A stretch of 64,000 bases of DNA from contig NZ_JALJCL010000003.1 of the NCBI RefSeq assembly GCF_023698535.1, positions 124,001 through 188,000 of the forward strand, read 5' to 3'. The DNA comes from Halorientalis regularis. Its GTDB lineage: Archaea; Halobacteriota; Halobacteria; Halobacteriales; Haloarculaceae. Position numbers and translations under genes: made by a program. Under the pieces are notes generated by a model. The model was not told the DNA's origin. It was given only the letters and a program-made list of their open reading frames with translations, and searched no databases. Below, piece by piece: positions 16,260-23,960 of this stretch; within the stretch, counting starts at the first letter, position 1, and every line of letters begins with the position of its first letter.

Positions 16260-16286
16260 CTTCACGCGAGCGTAGCGAGCGTGAAG
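16260..16286. repeat. hairpin with GAGCGTAGCGA loop (second stem of the 16260-16352 element)
   Basis: The 8-bp stem CTTCACGC/GCGTGAAG closes an 11-nt loop GAGCGTAGCGA. The same loop type occurs at 28489-28515 and 53288-53312 on unrelated stems. On the plus strand it is followed by a T5 tract (16290-16294) and could terminate transcription of the broken gene upstream. Confidence 0.7.
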
Positions 16287-16343
16287 CAGTTTTTCCCCAC
16301 GTTTTTGCAAAGGGGGTTCGCCGAAGGCGAATCCCCCTGCAGT

Positions 16344-16348
16344 AAAAA
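16344..16348 (-). terminator. T5 terminator after tRNA-Pro
   Basis: Five T residues (minus strand) begin 7 nt past the tRNA 3' end and are followed by a strong hairpin. Confidence 0.5.
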
Positions 16349-16354
16349 GTGGGA

Positions 16355-16427
16355 TGGGACCGCCCGGATTCGAACCGGGGGTATGGCGTCCCAAACGCCA
16401 AAGGTTACCAAGCTACCCCACGGTCCC
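16355..16427 (-). tRNA. tRNA-Pro (anticodon TGG)
   Basis: A 73-nt cloverleaf on the minus strand: acceptor GGGACCG pairs with CGGTCCC, discriminator A; anticodon stem TGGCG/CGCCA around the loop TTTGGGA, giving anticodon TGG (reads CCA, proline). The T arm contains GGTTCGAATCC. CCA is not encoded and no intron is visible. A two-hairpin element follows directly downstream. Confidence 0.95.
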
Positions 16428-16515
16428 GCGTGTAGAACTGGCTCGTGGCCAGACGTAAGCGTTTCGTTGCAGTGCGGGCCTGAACGTTTTTGCCACTCGA
16501 TACCGACCACGGAGT

Positions 16516-16920
16516 ATGAATATCGGCGAGGGCGAATCGCTGGTGGACTACGACACGGGGGCGGCACTGGAAGTGGCGACCGACCACGCCGGGGAGGACC
16601 TCCTGGTCTGTGCGGAGTACACGCCCGAAGACTTCCGGGTAGTGTACCTGTCCGACCGCCTGCAGGCCGAGTACGACGACCTGTCGGAGGTCGTCGACGC
16701 TGGTGAGGTGTTCCATCACTACGGCCAACTCGACTTCATGAGCGAAGACCAGTTCGCGGAGTTCTACCCGACGGTCTCGGAGACACAGGCGTTTGTCGCC
16801 TACACCGACTTCGCGATCATCGGTCGGGTCGTCGGTGCGAACGAGGGGTTTTATCTCTCGGTCGCACAGGGCACCGAGATTACGCCGCTGGTCGACGCGG
16901 TGACCGAGATCGTCCGTTAA
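16516..16920 (+). CDS. small haloarchaeal hypothetical protein (roadblock/DUF7522-like)
   Basis: A 134-residue alpha/beta protein starting MNIGEGESLVDYDTGAALEV. Motifs such as LLVCAEYTPEDFRVVYLSD, a conserved FHHYGQLDF turn and AFVAYTDFAIIGRVVGANEG recall the haloarchaeal family of small regulators with a roadblock/profilin-like fold that I remember as DUF7522; this placement is tentative. It has no signal peptide. It is convergent with the degenerate transporter, their stops overlapping by a few bases. Confidence 0.6.
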   Translation: MNIGEGESLVDYDTGAALEVATDHAGEDLLVCAEYTPEDFRVVYLSDRLQAEYDDLSEVVDAGEVFHHYGQLDFMSEDQFAEFYPTVSETQAFVAYTDFAIIGRVVGANEGFYLSVAQGTEITPLVDAVTEIVR

Positions 16921-17774
16921 ACACCGACGAAGAAGGCGATGCCGAGAGTGGTGGCGACGGCAAAGATCACCTGTAGTGGGCCACCGACGCGGATGTAGTC
17001 GGTGAACCGATAGCCCCCAGGACCGTAGACGAAGAGGTTGGTCTGGTAGCCGGCGGGGGTCATGAACGCCGTCGAGGCGGCGAAGGTGACGGCGAGGACG
17101 AACGAGAACGCCGAGGCACCCAGTTCGATGGCGACGGTCACTGCGACGGGGATCATGAGGACGACGCTCGCGTTGTTGCTGATCACGGCCCCGGTCGAGT
17201 CGTTTCAGCGACTCAGGTGATCCCTGGACGAGCGGAGTGCCCCCGGCTCGCAGCGAGACGTGGTCCATGCGTTTGCGGAACACCTCGCCCGCGCCGGAGC
17301 GCGAGGACGGTCGCGTCGAACTGCTGGCGGAACGCTGCTGTCGCCAGCGTCTCGCCGACCAGCTGGGCACCGGGGGCGACGACGACCTCGACGAGGTTCT
17401 GGCGCTCGTTTGCAGCCTCCAGTTCGGCCTCGTCCACGTCGATTTCGGGGAGCAGATCGAACCCTTCGGCGTCGCTGACCTCCACGAGGGTGCCCCGGCG
17501 CTCAGGACGAACATCGCCCCCACGGTGATCGCGCCGCGTTCGACGGCCGAGATGCCGCGTTCGGGATCGCTGAGGCCGATCAACGAGTCGGCCGACAGAC
17601 CGAGGTCGGCGGCGACCGCCGAGAGCGGTTCGACGAGAAAGAGCGCGATCGTCACGCCGATAGCGGTGATGGCGATGGGCACCGGCTCCGTCGCGAACAT
17701 GACGAGTGCGCGAAGATCAGCGCGAAAACGAACACCATCCCGGGTGTGATCGGCGCGAGTACCACGACCCACCT
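16917..17774 (-). pseudogene. decayed SLC13-type anion permease with TrkA-C domain
   Basis: Three frames carry fragments of one SLC13/DASS-type transporter. First, VVVLAPITPGMVFVFALIFA and, after a frameshift, VMFATEPVPIAITAIGVTIA plus one more membrane helix. Then a TrkA-C-like domain (VEVVVAPGAQLVGETL...) and LVQGSPESLKRL. Then, in another frame, AVISNNASVVLMIPVAVTVA and FASTAFMTPAGYQTNLFVYG, the last transmembrane block. Intact relatives have about 600 residues with many helices between these parts. Here roughly 200 residues before and after the TrkA-C region are gone and at least three frameshifts are present, so it cannot be functional. Confidence 0.8.
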
Positions 17775-17858
17775 CTCTTGGGCCGGACTGGAAAAACTAC
17801 AGGATTCACCCGGGCGTCGGCCGCTCGCGACGGACCCGGCGCGAATCCCACCGGCAGG

Positions 17859-20015
17859 TCACGCACCCAGCCGATCCCGGATGGCCGCGTAGGTCGCCGC
17901 GAACGAATCGTCGTCCCGGAAACACCCCGCCGCGACCCCGAGTGGATCCAGTCGGGCGACGCCGTTTGCCCCCTCGACGACGAACTGGAGTCCGTCGTCG
18001 GTACGCTCCCACTCCCCGCCGACGGTCCCCTCGATCACCAGCGCGAAGTAGCCGCCGGCCTCGGTCACGCGGTCGAGCTGGAACTGCGAGCCTGGGTCCG
18101 CGAGGTCGAAGTCCGCGAACGTCTCCGGGTCGTACTCCTCGGTGACGAGGCGGTCGAGTCGCTCCAGCGAGTCCGGCGAAAAGTCCAGGTCGTAGCCGGG
18201 ATAGGTCGCCGCGAACGCCTCGGCGTTGTCGTGGAGTTCCGCCGGCGTCGGCAGGGTCGGCCCCGATTCGGCCGGCCCGCTGTCGCTGATCTCCGCGGCG
18301 AGGGCCGCCCGTTCGGCGTCGGCGTCCGGGTCGGACTCGCTGGCCCCCGCACCGGGTGTCGCGGCCGTCGGTTCCTCGTCGTCGGGTCCTGCGCCGTCGG
18401 CCGGTTGCGCGTCGACGGTTTCGGTGGGCTCGGCGGCGTCGGTTCCGTCTCCAGGGTCGTTCGTACCTGCGGTCGCCGCTGTCTCGTCCCCCTCCCCGGC
18501 CCCGTCGCCGCGGTCGACCAGCCCTGCCGCGACCGTCTCCGCGATGGCGGTTTCGACGGGAGATTTTCCCTCGGGATCGACGGTGGGTTCGGTAGCAAAC
18601 GCTTCGTCTGCGGTCTCGCTGTCGGTGGCGTCGGTCACCTCGTCCGTTTCCGCGTCGACCCTGCCGTCATCGTCCGCATCGGTTTCGGCGGATTCGGGTT
18701 CCGTTCCCCCGTCCGAGCTGTCTCCGGTCGCCGTGTCGTCCGCCCCGCCGACGACCGACGCGGCCAAGGAATCGGTTTCGTCCCCCTCCGCCGGGTCGCC
18801 GTCGGCCGACCCCGACTTCGCTCCGCCCCCCTCGCTTACCACGCCGCCGTCGACCGACTGCGCGTCGGCCCCGGCCACCTGTGCAGGGTCGGCCGGGTCG
18901 TCGGCGGTCTCAGTGGCAGCGGTCGTCGGAGTTTCCGGATCGGCATCGGCACCAGTCTCGTCCGCGTCGGCGGCATCGCTGTCGGCGACCTCGCCGTCTG
19001 CACTGTCGGGTTGCACCGCGGTCAGGTCCTCGTCCTCCCGGTTCGTGGCGGCGGGTGTCTCCGTCGCTGGCGTCACGCCGGCCGTCGTCGCCACCTCGGG
19101 GACTTCGAGGGTCGCCCGGTCGGTCAGATCGTTGAACCGCGTGGCGAACATCGACGGCCCGGTCAGCGAGTCCTCCGCGACCGAGAACACCGGGACGGGA
19201 ACCGGCGGTGCGCTAGTGTTTCCTTCGACGGCAACGACGATGTCGTCGTCCCGGCGGGTCCACTCGGCGTCGAGGCTCCGGACCAGCGTCTCGCCGTAGT
19301 AACTGCCGAGTTGCTTGACCAGTTCCGTGAACATCCCCGAGTCCATGTCCGACGCGCCGAGTTCGGCGTCCGCGAAGCGGTCGTCGTCCCACTCGCTGTC
19401 GGCGAGTTCGTCCAGTCGGGCGAGCGAGCGCGGCGAGAAGTTCAGATCGTACTCGTCCCAGAAATCGGCGAGTTCCTCGGCGAGAGTCTCCATGTCGCTC
19501 GTGTCGACGGGGTCCGGGTCCGGGTTCTCGGCCCCTTCGTCGTCGTCCTCGGTGAACCGGTCGGCTACCTCGCCGAACACCGGTTCCTCGGCGAAGGAGT
19601 GCCCGGCCAGCTCGAACACGTCGACGGTGGCTGGTTCGCCCTCGTACTCCAGCGAGACCGCCCAGCGCTCGCCGTCTTCCACCCACTCGCCGCCGCGCTG
19701 GCGGACGAGCACCTCACCGAGGTAGCTCCCGGCCTGGATGGTGTAGCGGGTGTGCAGGTCGGCGACGTCGTCGTCGCCCTCGTCGTGCATCACGTCGAGT
19801 TTCGCGCCCTGCTTGTCGGCGAAGTCGTCGAGTCTGGAGAGCGAGTCGAGCGAGTAGTCCAATTCGTGGGCGTCCCAGTCGGCGACGGCGTCGGCGGCCT
19901 TGTTCCGGAAGGTCGTCGGCGTCGGGTCCCGTCGCTCGGGCGCGGCCGCGTCGGCGTCGTCCCCCGGCTCGTCGTCCCCCGAGACGAGTCCGCGGACGGA
20001 GTCGAAAAGCCCCAT
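17859..20015 (-). CDS. large acidic protein with three repeated domains and a disordered linker
   Basis: A 718-residue very acidic protein (MGLFDSVRGLVSGDD...). The ATG at 20015 lies about 28 nt downstream of a CATATT box and is preferred over an upstream frame extension. Three copies of a domain of about 110 residues occur at roughly residues 30-165, 180-310 and 605-718, each opened by the same phrase: LDYSLDSLSRLDDFAD, LNFSPRSLARLDELAD, LDFSPDSLERLDRLVT. Each continues with a beta-rich GSYLGEVLVR / GSYYGETLVR / GGYFALVIEG strand and an aromatic GGEW or EW turn. The linker (about 320-600) is nearly pure Asp, Glu, Ala, Thr and Gly. No enzyme motif or signal peptide was seen; it is probably a cytoplasmic scaffold or immunity/ligand-binding protein. 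Confidence 0.75.
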   Translation of the reverse strand: MGLFDSVRGLVSGDDEPGDDADAAAPERRDPTPTTFRNKAADAVADWDAHELDYSLDSLSRLDDFADKQGAKLDVMHDEGDDDVADLHTRYTIQAGSYLGEVLVRQRGGEWVEDGERWAVSLEYEGEPATVDVFELAGHSFAEEPVFGEVADRFTEDDDEGAENPDPDPVDTSDMETLAEELADFWDEYDLNFSPRSLARLDELADSEWDDDRFADAELGASDMDSGMFTELVKQLGSYYGETLVRSLDAEWTRRDDDIVVAVEGNTSAPPVPVPVFSVAEDSLTGPSMFATRFNDLTDRATLEVPEVATTAGVTPATETPAATNREDEDLTAVQPDSADGEVADSDAADADETGADADPETPTTAATETADDPADPAQVAGADAQSVDGGVVSEGGGAKSGSADGDPAEGDETDSLAASVVGGADDTATGDSSDGGTEPESAETDADDDGRVDAETDEVTDATDSETADEAFATEPTVDPEGKSPVETAIAETVAAGLVDRGDGAGEGDETAATAGTNDPGDGTDAAEPTETVDAQPADGAGPDDEEPTAATPGAGASESDPDADAERAALAAEISDSGPAESGPTLPTPAELHDNAEAFAATYPGYDLDFSPDSLERLDRLVTEEYDPETFADFDLADPGSQFQLDRVTEAGGYFALVIEGTVGGEWERTDDGLQFVVEGANGVARLDPLGVAAGCFRDDDSFAATYAAIRDRLGA

Positions 20016-20081
20016 GCTCCGGTATCCGGTCGCGGCGTGAATATGTGTTACGGGCACCGGACAGGTCCACCCGACGACCCG

Positions 20082-22121
20082 TCACTCCTCGTCGCGCAAC
20101 TCCAGATCCGCGACGATTCCGGCCGGATCCCGGCCCTTTCTGATCCCGTCGAGCATCAGGAAGGCCTGGTCGGGCGCGAGGAAGTGCCGTGTCACCGCCC
20201 GCCCCAGCGGCGTCGGCGAGAGGCCGTCGATAAACTCGTACTCCAGCAGTTTCCCGAGGGCGTGTTTCGTCGGCACTTCCCCGACCATTCGGTCGTTGAG
20301 TCGCTTGGCTCCCTTCCCCGCGACCGTGACGTTGGCCAGCGTTTCTTCGACGGCGGCACTCTCGTCGTAGCGGGTGATGACGGGTTCCATGTCGCCTTTC
20401 AGGAGCTTGAACGCCACCCCGTCCTCGGTCATCTCCATGCTGTTGTGGTAGACGCCGTCGGGTTCGACCAGCATGTACACCGTCCCCTCGTCGTGGTAGT
20501 CGGGCCGGCCCGCCCGGCCGAGCATCTGCTCGAACTCCTGGACGGTGAGCCACTCGATCCCCATCGCCAGCGAGTCGAAGATCACCTGCGAGGCCGGGAA
20601 GTCCACGCCCGCCGCCAGCGCCGCCGTCGTCACGACCGCCGCCAGGTCCTGGTCGGCGAACTGCGACTCGACCGTTTTGCGGCGCTTGTAGTCCAGTCCC
20701 GCGTGGTACGGCGCGGAGTCGTACTGCAACTTCCGGGAGATCTCGTGACACCGCCGCCGGGAGTTGGTGAAGACGATCGTCTGCCCGCGGTACCCCTTCG
20801 AGGACTCCTGGTCGAAGGCCCGCTTGACCAGTTTGTCCTCCACCTCGAGTTTCTCGCGTCCGTCCGCGAAGGTCAGGTGTCGCTCGATTGGAACCGGGCG
20901 TTCCTCGAACTCGATCAACTGGGCACGGAGCTTCTCGGCCAGCTGACCGGGGTTGCCCACCGTCGCCGAGAGGTAGATGTACTGGGTGTCGGCGGCGGAG
21001 TCGTGCGTCTCCGTGTAGTGCTTCAGCCGCGATATCAGCCCGTCGAGCCGGTGGCCCCGTTCGTCCTCCCCGAGTGTGTGGACCTCGTCGATGACGACGG
21101 TTCCGATGTTCCCGAGATCCTTTCCTGTGCGGAGCGCGTGGTCGATGCCCTCGTAGGTACCGACGATGATGTCGGCCTCGGGGGAGAAGCGGTTGCCGTC
21201 GTCGTTGATGCGGCTGGCACCCACCCGGATCGTCACGTCCGCGATGTCGCCGTAGCGTTCCTGGAAGGACTCGTGTTTCTGGTTTGCCAGCGCGACGAGG
21301 GGGACGAGAAACAGCATCTTCCCCTCGCCGTTGAGGACGCGGTCCAGCCCGGCCATCTCGCCGATCAGCGTTTTGCCTGTGGCCGTGGCGCTGACCACGA
21401 GTTGATCGCGCCCGTTCAACACGTCGTTCTCGACGGCGAGACTCTGGACGGGGAGCAGGTCGTCGAACCGGCCTTCGAGTTTCGACTGGATGCCCGGGTG
21501 CAGGCCCAGCGAGTCGACGGACACTGGCTCTACGTCGTCCAGCGTCGCGCTGATCTCGTCGAACTTGGTGAGGTCGGGGTCGAGTCGGCCCTCCAGCAGG
21601 TTGGTGATGCGGTCCAGGTCCTGGACCTCCAGCAGGAGTTCTTCGAGGCGCTCGCGGGCGCTGGCGCTCATCGACCCCTGCATCGTCACCTGCCGGTCGA
21701 GTTCCTCCTTCGCGCAGTCGGGACAGATCGACTCGTCGTCGGCCTCGATGGCTGTCTCGCTCGTGATCGGGGAGTAGCGGCCGTCGCGGGCGCAGAACCG
21801 ACAGGTCCGGACGACCTTCGCGTCCAGTTGGTAGCCGTCGAGCATCGCCAGCAATCGCTGACGACCGGATTGGGAAGTCTGCTGTGAGATGCGGATGCGC
21901 GACGCTCGCCGCGCGATATCGACGAACTCGTCGGGACTGCGCGGTTCCTCGCTGGTCCCCTCCTTGATCCGGAACCGGCCCGGGCGCGGGCCGGCGTCGG
22001 TCTCCTTGAGTTCGAGGACGGCCTGGAACAGTCGCTGGCCGTCCCGCTCGACGACCACCCGGTAGTCGTCGCCGGACTCGTGGAGGAACAGCGTATCGAC
22101 CTGCGCGACCTGCCGTGACAC
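20082..22121 (-). CDS. Ski2-type superfamily II helicase with zinc-finger N-terminus
   Basis: A 679-residue protein. Residues about 75-130 carry two CxxC pairs (CRFCARDG...CPDCAKEE). Residues 200-650 form an SF2 helicase core: SATATGKTLIGE (motif I), IDEVHT (DEVH, motif II), YLSATVGNP (motif III), VFTNSRRRCHEI (IV) and QMLGRAGRPDYHDEG (VI), the last typical of Ski2/Hel308 helicases. Haloarchaeal homologues are annotated as DEAD/DEAH helicase. It probably unwinds RNA or DNA. I chose the GTG at 22121 because the TATA-like GAAATACC lies about 25 nt upstream; the frame before it is the cupin gene in another frame. Confidence 0.88.
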   Translation of the reverse strand: MSRQVAQVDTLFLHESGDDYRVVVERDGQRLFQAVLELKETDAGPRPGRFRIKEGTSEEPRSPDEFVDIARRASRIRISQQTSQSGRQRLLAMLDGYQLDAKVVRTCRFCARDGRYSPITSETAIEADDESICPDCAKEELDRQVTMQGSMSASARERLEELLLEVQDLDRITNLLEGRLDPDLTKFDEISATLDDVEPVSVDSLGLHPGIQSKLEGRFDDLLPVQSLAVENDVLNGRDQLVVSATATGKTLIGEMAGLDRVLNGEGKMLFLVPLVALANQKHESFQERYGDIADVTIRVGASRINDDGNRFSPEADIIVGTYEGIDHALRTGKDLGNIGTVVIDEVHTLGEDERGHRLDGLISRLKHYTETHDSAADTQYIYLSATVGNPGQLAEKLRAQLIEFEERPVPIERHLTFADGREKLEVEDKLVKRAFDQESSKGYRGQTIVFTNSRRRCHEISRKLQYDSAPYHAGLDYKRRKTVESQFADQDLAAVVTTAALAAGVDFPASQVIFDSLAMGIEWLTVQEFEQMLGRAGRPDYHDEGTVYMLVEPDGVYHNSMEMTEDGVAFKLLKGDMEPVITRYDESAAVEETLANVTVAGKGAKRLNDRMVGEVPTKHALGKLLEYEFIDGLSPTPLGRAVTRHFLAPDQAFLMLDGIRKGRDPAGIVADLELRDEE

Positions 22122-22176
22122 GTGTCCCGATACTCGGGTGAGGTATTTCAGTCGCTCGGAAACCGAACAGGCCCGG

Positions 22177-22554
22177 TCACTCCACGAGTTCGATCTCGTC
22201 GTCGCCGTTGGGCACCGCACAGACGAACGCGCCCGCCTCGTCGCCGTCGTTGCGGTACCAGTGGACGACACCGGCGGGAATGAACAGCGAGTCACCCGCG
22301 GCGACCTGGTACACCTCGCCGTCGATGCCGACGGTGTACTCACCTGCGAGGACGTACTGCTCGTGTTCGATCGCGTTGGTGTGTTCGGGGATCTCGCCGC
22401 CCGGCGCGATGGTGAACCGCCGGATCGCGAAGTTCGGCGCGCCGTGGGCCTCGTTTATCAGGACGCCCTTCTCGACGCCCTCGGCGGCGTCGACCGTCTC
22501 GTAGTCGATGTCCTCGGCCCGTCGGATCAGGGGATCGGGGTCGCTGTCGCTCAC
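22177..22554 (-). CDS. cupin domain protein
   Basis: A 125-residue single-domain cupin. Motif 1 is APGGEIPEHTNAIEHEQYVL with the metal-binding His and Glu residues; motif 2 is GDSLFIPAGVVHWYRN with the last His. This is a small cupin_2 fold with a metal site. The GTG at 22554 (MSDSDPDPLIRR...) is preferred over a TTG at 22581. Substrate unknown; such proteins act as isomerases, dioxygenases or sensors. It lies 55 nt upstream of the helicase on the same strand. Confidence 0.85.
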   Translation of the reverse strand: MSDSDPDPLIRRAEDIDYETVDAAEGVEKGVLINEAHGAPNFAIRRFTIAPGGEIPEHTNAIEHEQYVLAGEYTVGIDGEVYQVAAGDSLFIPAGVVHWYRNDGDEAGAFVCAVPNGDDEIELVE

Positions 22555-22600
22555 AGTACTCGGTACGGTCGGCAGTCCCAAATCGCCACTGGTGGCGGCC

Positions 22601-23158
22601 TCACTCCACGATGGGTTCGAAGTACTTCGGGAGCCGCTTGCGCAGGGCGGTGTAGACGCCAGCGCCGGCGACGAGCGCCAGGGTCAGCCAGCGGATCGAC
22701 CCGGGAAAGACGAGGACGACCGGCACCGCGAATGCGGCCGTGACGAGGAAGTCACGCGGCGCGCCGTCGTAGGGGACGACGTACCGGGCGCGGAGCCACC
22801 GGCCGGCGGCGTGGCAGTAGACGGCGTCGCGGTTGGTCCGCTCCCAGGGGCGCAGTTCCTCGCCGGCCCCCAGGGCGTCGCTGGCGGAGTGGACCGCCGC
22901 CGCGAGAAAGCCCACCGCGACCGCGACCGAGAGCGGCGTCGGTGCGACGAGCGCGAACCCGGCGGCCAGCGCCGCGGGGGCGAACAGCAGTGCGGGCGCG
23001 TGCAGCGTCCGGCGGTGCTGGCCGACGAACAGGTCCACGTCGGGCGCGGCGCCGCCGACGGCACCGCCGACCGCCGCGGCGGTCCCCAGCGACGGCTCCA
23101 CGGTCGCGACGGCGGCCCCCAGCGCCAGTCCGACCACGACGTGTGTCGGTGCCATCAT
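22601..23158 (-). CDS. membrane-bound metal-dependent hydrolase family (YdjM/DUF457-like)
   Basis: A 185-residue protein starting MMAPTHVVVGLALGAAVATV, the N-terminal signature of the YdjM/LexA-regulated family (His in the first helix, PDVDLF loop, GQHRRTLHAP, then HSASDALG). The conserved His and Asp residues and about four membrane helices suggest a membrane-embedded metal hydrolase, substrate unknown. A start at 23155 is equally possible. It lies 37 nt downstream of the CDP-alcohol phosphatidyltransferase gene, so it probably acts in the same lipid or envelope pathway. Confidence 0.75.
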   Translation of the reverse strand: MMAPTHVVVGLALGAAVATVEPSLGTAAAVGGAVGGAAPDVDLFVGQHRRTLHAPALLFAPAALAAGFALVAPTPLSVAVAVGFLAAAVHSASDALGAGEELRPWERTNRDAVYCHAAGRWLRARYVVPYDGAPRDFLVTAAFAVPVVLVFPGSIRWLTLALVAGAGVYTALRKRLPKYFEPIVE

Positions 23159-23195
23159 GGCTGTCCGATCCGGCCCGGCAGTTGACACGGCGCGG

Positions 23196-23960
23196 TTATG
23201 ACTGTTCCGCCGCCCGCGGCAGGTAGCCGGCCACGAGCAGGTAGTCCCGGGCGAACAGCGCCAGCGACGGGGCCAGCACCACGGCGGCGAGAACCGCGAG
23301 TGGGCCAGCCGGAACGAGCGGGAGCAAGGCGACGGTGACGAACACCATCTGCAGACCCGACAGTTGCCGGCGGCGCTCGCTCGGGGGTACCTCGTGGACG
23401 GGGCGGTCGCGCCAGCGCCGGAGGCCGCGTCCGGTCTTGAACAGGTACCGTGCCAGCGACAGGGAGAGGTACCAGACCGGCAGCTGTCCCCAGACGACGG
23501 CGACGACCGGCGCGACCAGGAACCCGAGCGTGTCGAACGCCATGTCGAGCCGTTCGCCGAGGCGTGTTCCCCCGCCGGTTCGGCGGGCGATCCGGCCGTC
23601 GAACCAGTCGAGCGCGACGCCGGTCCCGTAACAGAGGCCCGGGAGCCAGGCGACCACTGTCGTCGGCGGGAGGACGACGAACCCGGCGACGGCGGCGTAG
23701 AGCCAGCCCCGGACCATCGTCACGGCGTCGGCGACCCGGAGCGCCGTCCCTGCGGTCGGGACCTGGGCACGGCGGGAGTGATAGAACCAGGCCTCGAAGC
23801 CGACGATCGGACCCACGACCAGCACCCAGGCGACCGCCGCAGTGACGTCCAGCAGGCGATGCAGGGCGGCCGCGCCGGCCGCGAGGACGAGGACGCTCCC
23901 GCCACCGAGGAACAGCCATCTGTGCCGCCGGCCGAACCACACGCGTTCGGTCCCGCTCAT
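23196..23960 (-). CDS. CDP-alcohol phosphatidyltransferase family membrane protein
   Basis: A 254-residue integral membrane protein with at least six helices. The active site is DWFDGRIARRTGGGTRLGER followed by LDMAFD, which matches the family signature DG-x2-AR-x8-G-x3-D-x3-D. These enzymes transfer a phosphoalcohol from a CDP-alcohol to a lipid acceptor. Acceptor and product cannot be told from sequence. Its start overlaps the end of the fused oxidoreductase gene by 4 nt (ATGA), so the two are translationally coupled; the metal hydrolase follows. The trio may modify polar lipids or envelope glycans. Confidence 0.85.
   Translation of the reverse strand: MSGTERVWFGRRHRWLFLGGGSVLVLAAGAAALHRLLDVTAAVAWVLVVGPIVGFEAWFYHSRRAQVPTAGTALRVADAVTMVRGWLYAAVAGFVVLPPTTVVAWLPGLCYGTGVALDWFDGRIARRTGGGTRLGERLDMAFDTLGFLVAPVVAVVWGQLPVWYLSLSLARYLFKTGRGLRRWRDRPVHEVPPSERRRQLSGLQMVFVTVALLPLVPAGPLAVLAAVVLAPSLALFARDYLLVAGYLPRAAEQS

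Larger units (their letters stand above)
16260..16352 (-). ncRNA. two-hairpin intergenic element, copy 1 (downstream of tRNA-Pro)
   Basis: Read on the minus strand from 16352: anchor CCCACTTTTTACT, stem 1 (12 bp with one bulge, 3-nt loop TTC; 16311-16338), linker GCAAAAACGTGGGGAAAAACT, stem 2 (16260-16286). Copy 2 at 57573-57668 has the same anchors (CCACCTTTTTACT; GCAAAAAGCTGGATCAAAAACT) with completely different stem sequences. It directly follows tRNA-Pro, whose terminator T5 is part of the anchor. It may be a processed RNA, a terminator module or a mobile repeat; the class is not known to me. Confidence 0.5.

Noticed and set aside
16917-17186. Independent small membrane protein of 89 aa
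   Set aside because: It is the last piece of the broken SLC13-type transporter; upstream pieces occur in other frames.
17706-21887. Very long plus-strand ORF (1393 aa)
   Set aside because: Antisense to the acidic repeat protein and helicase; sequence is a low-complexity complement of acidic codons.
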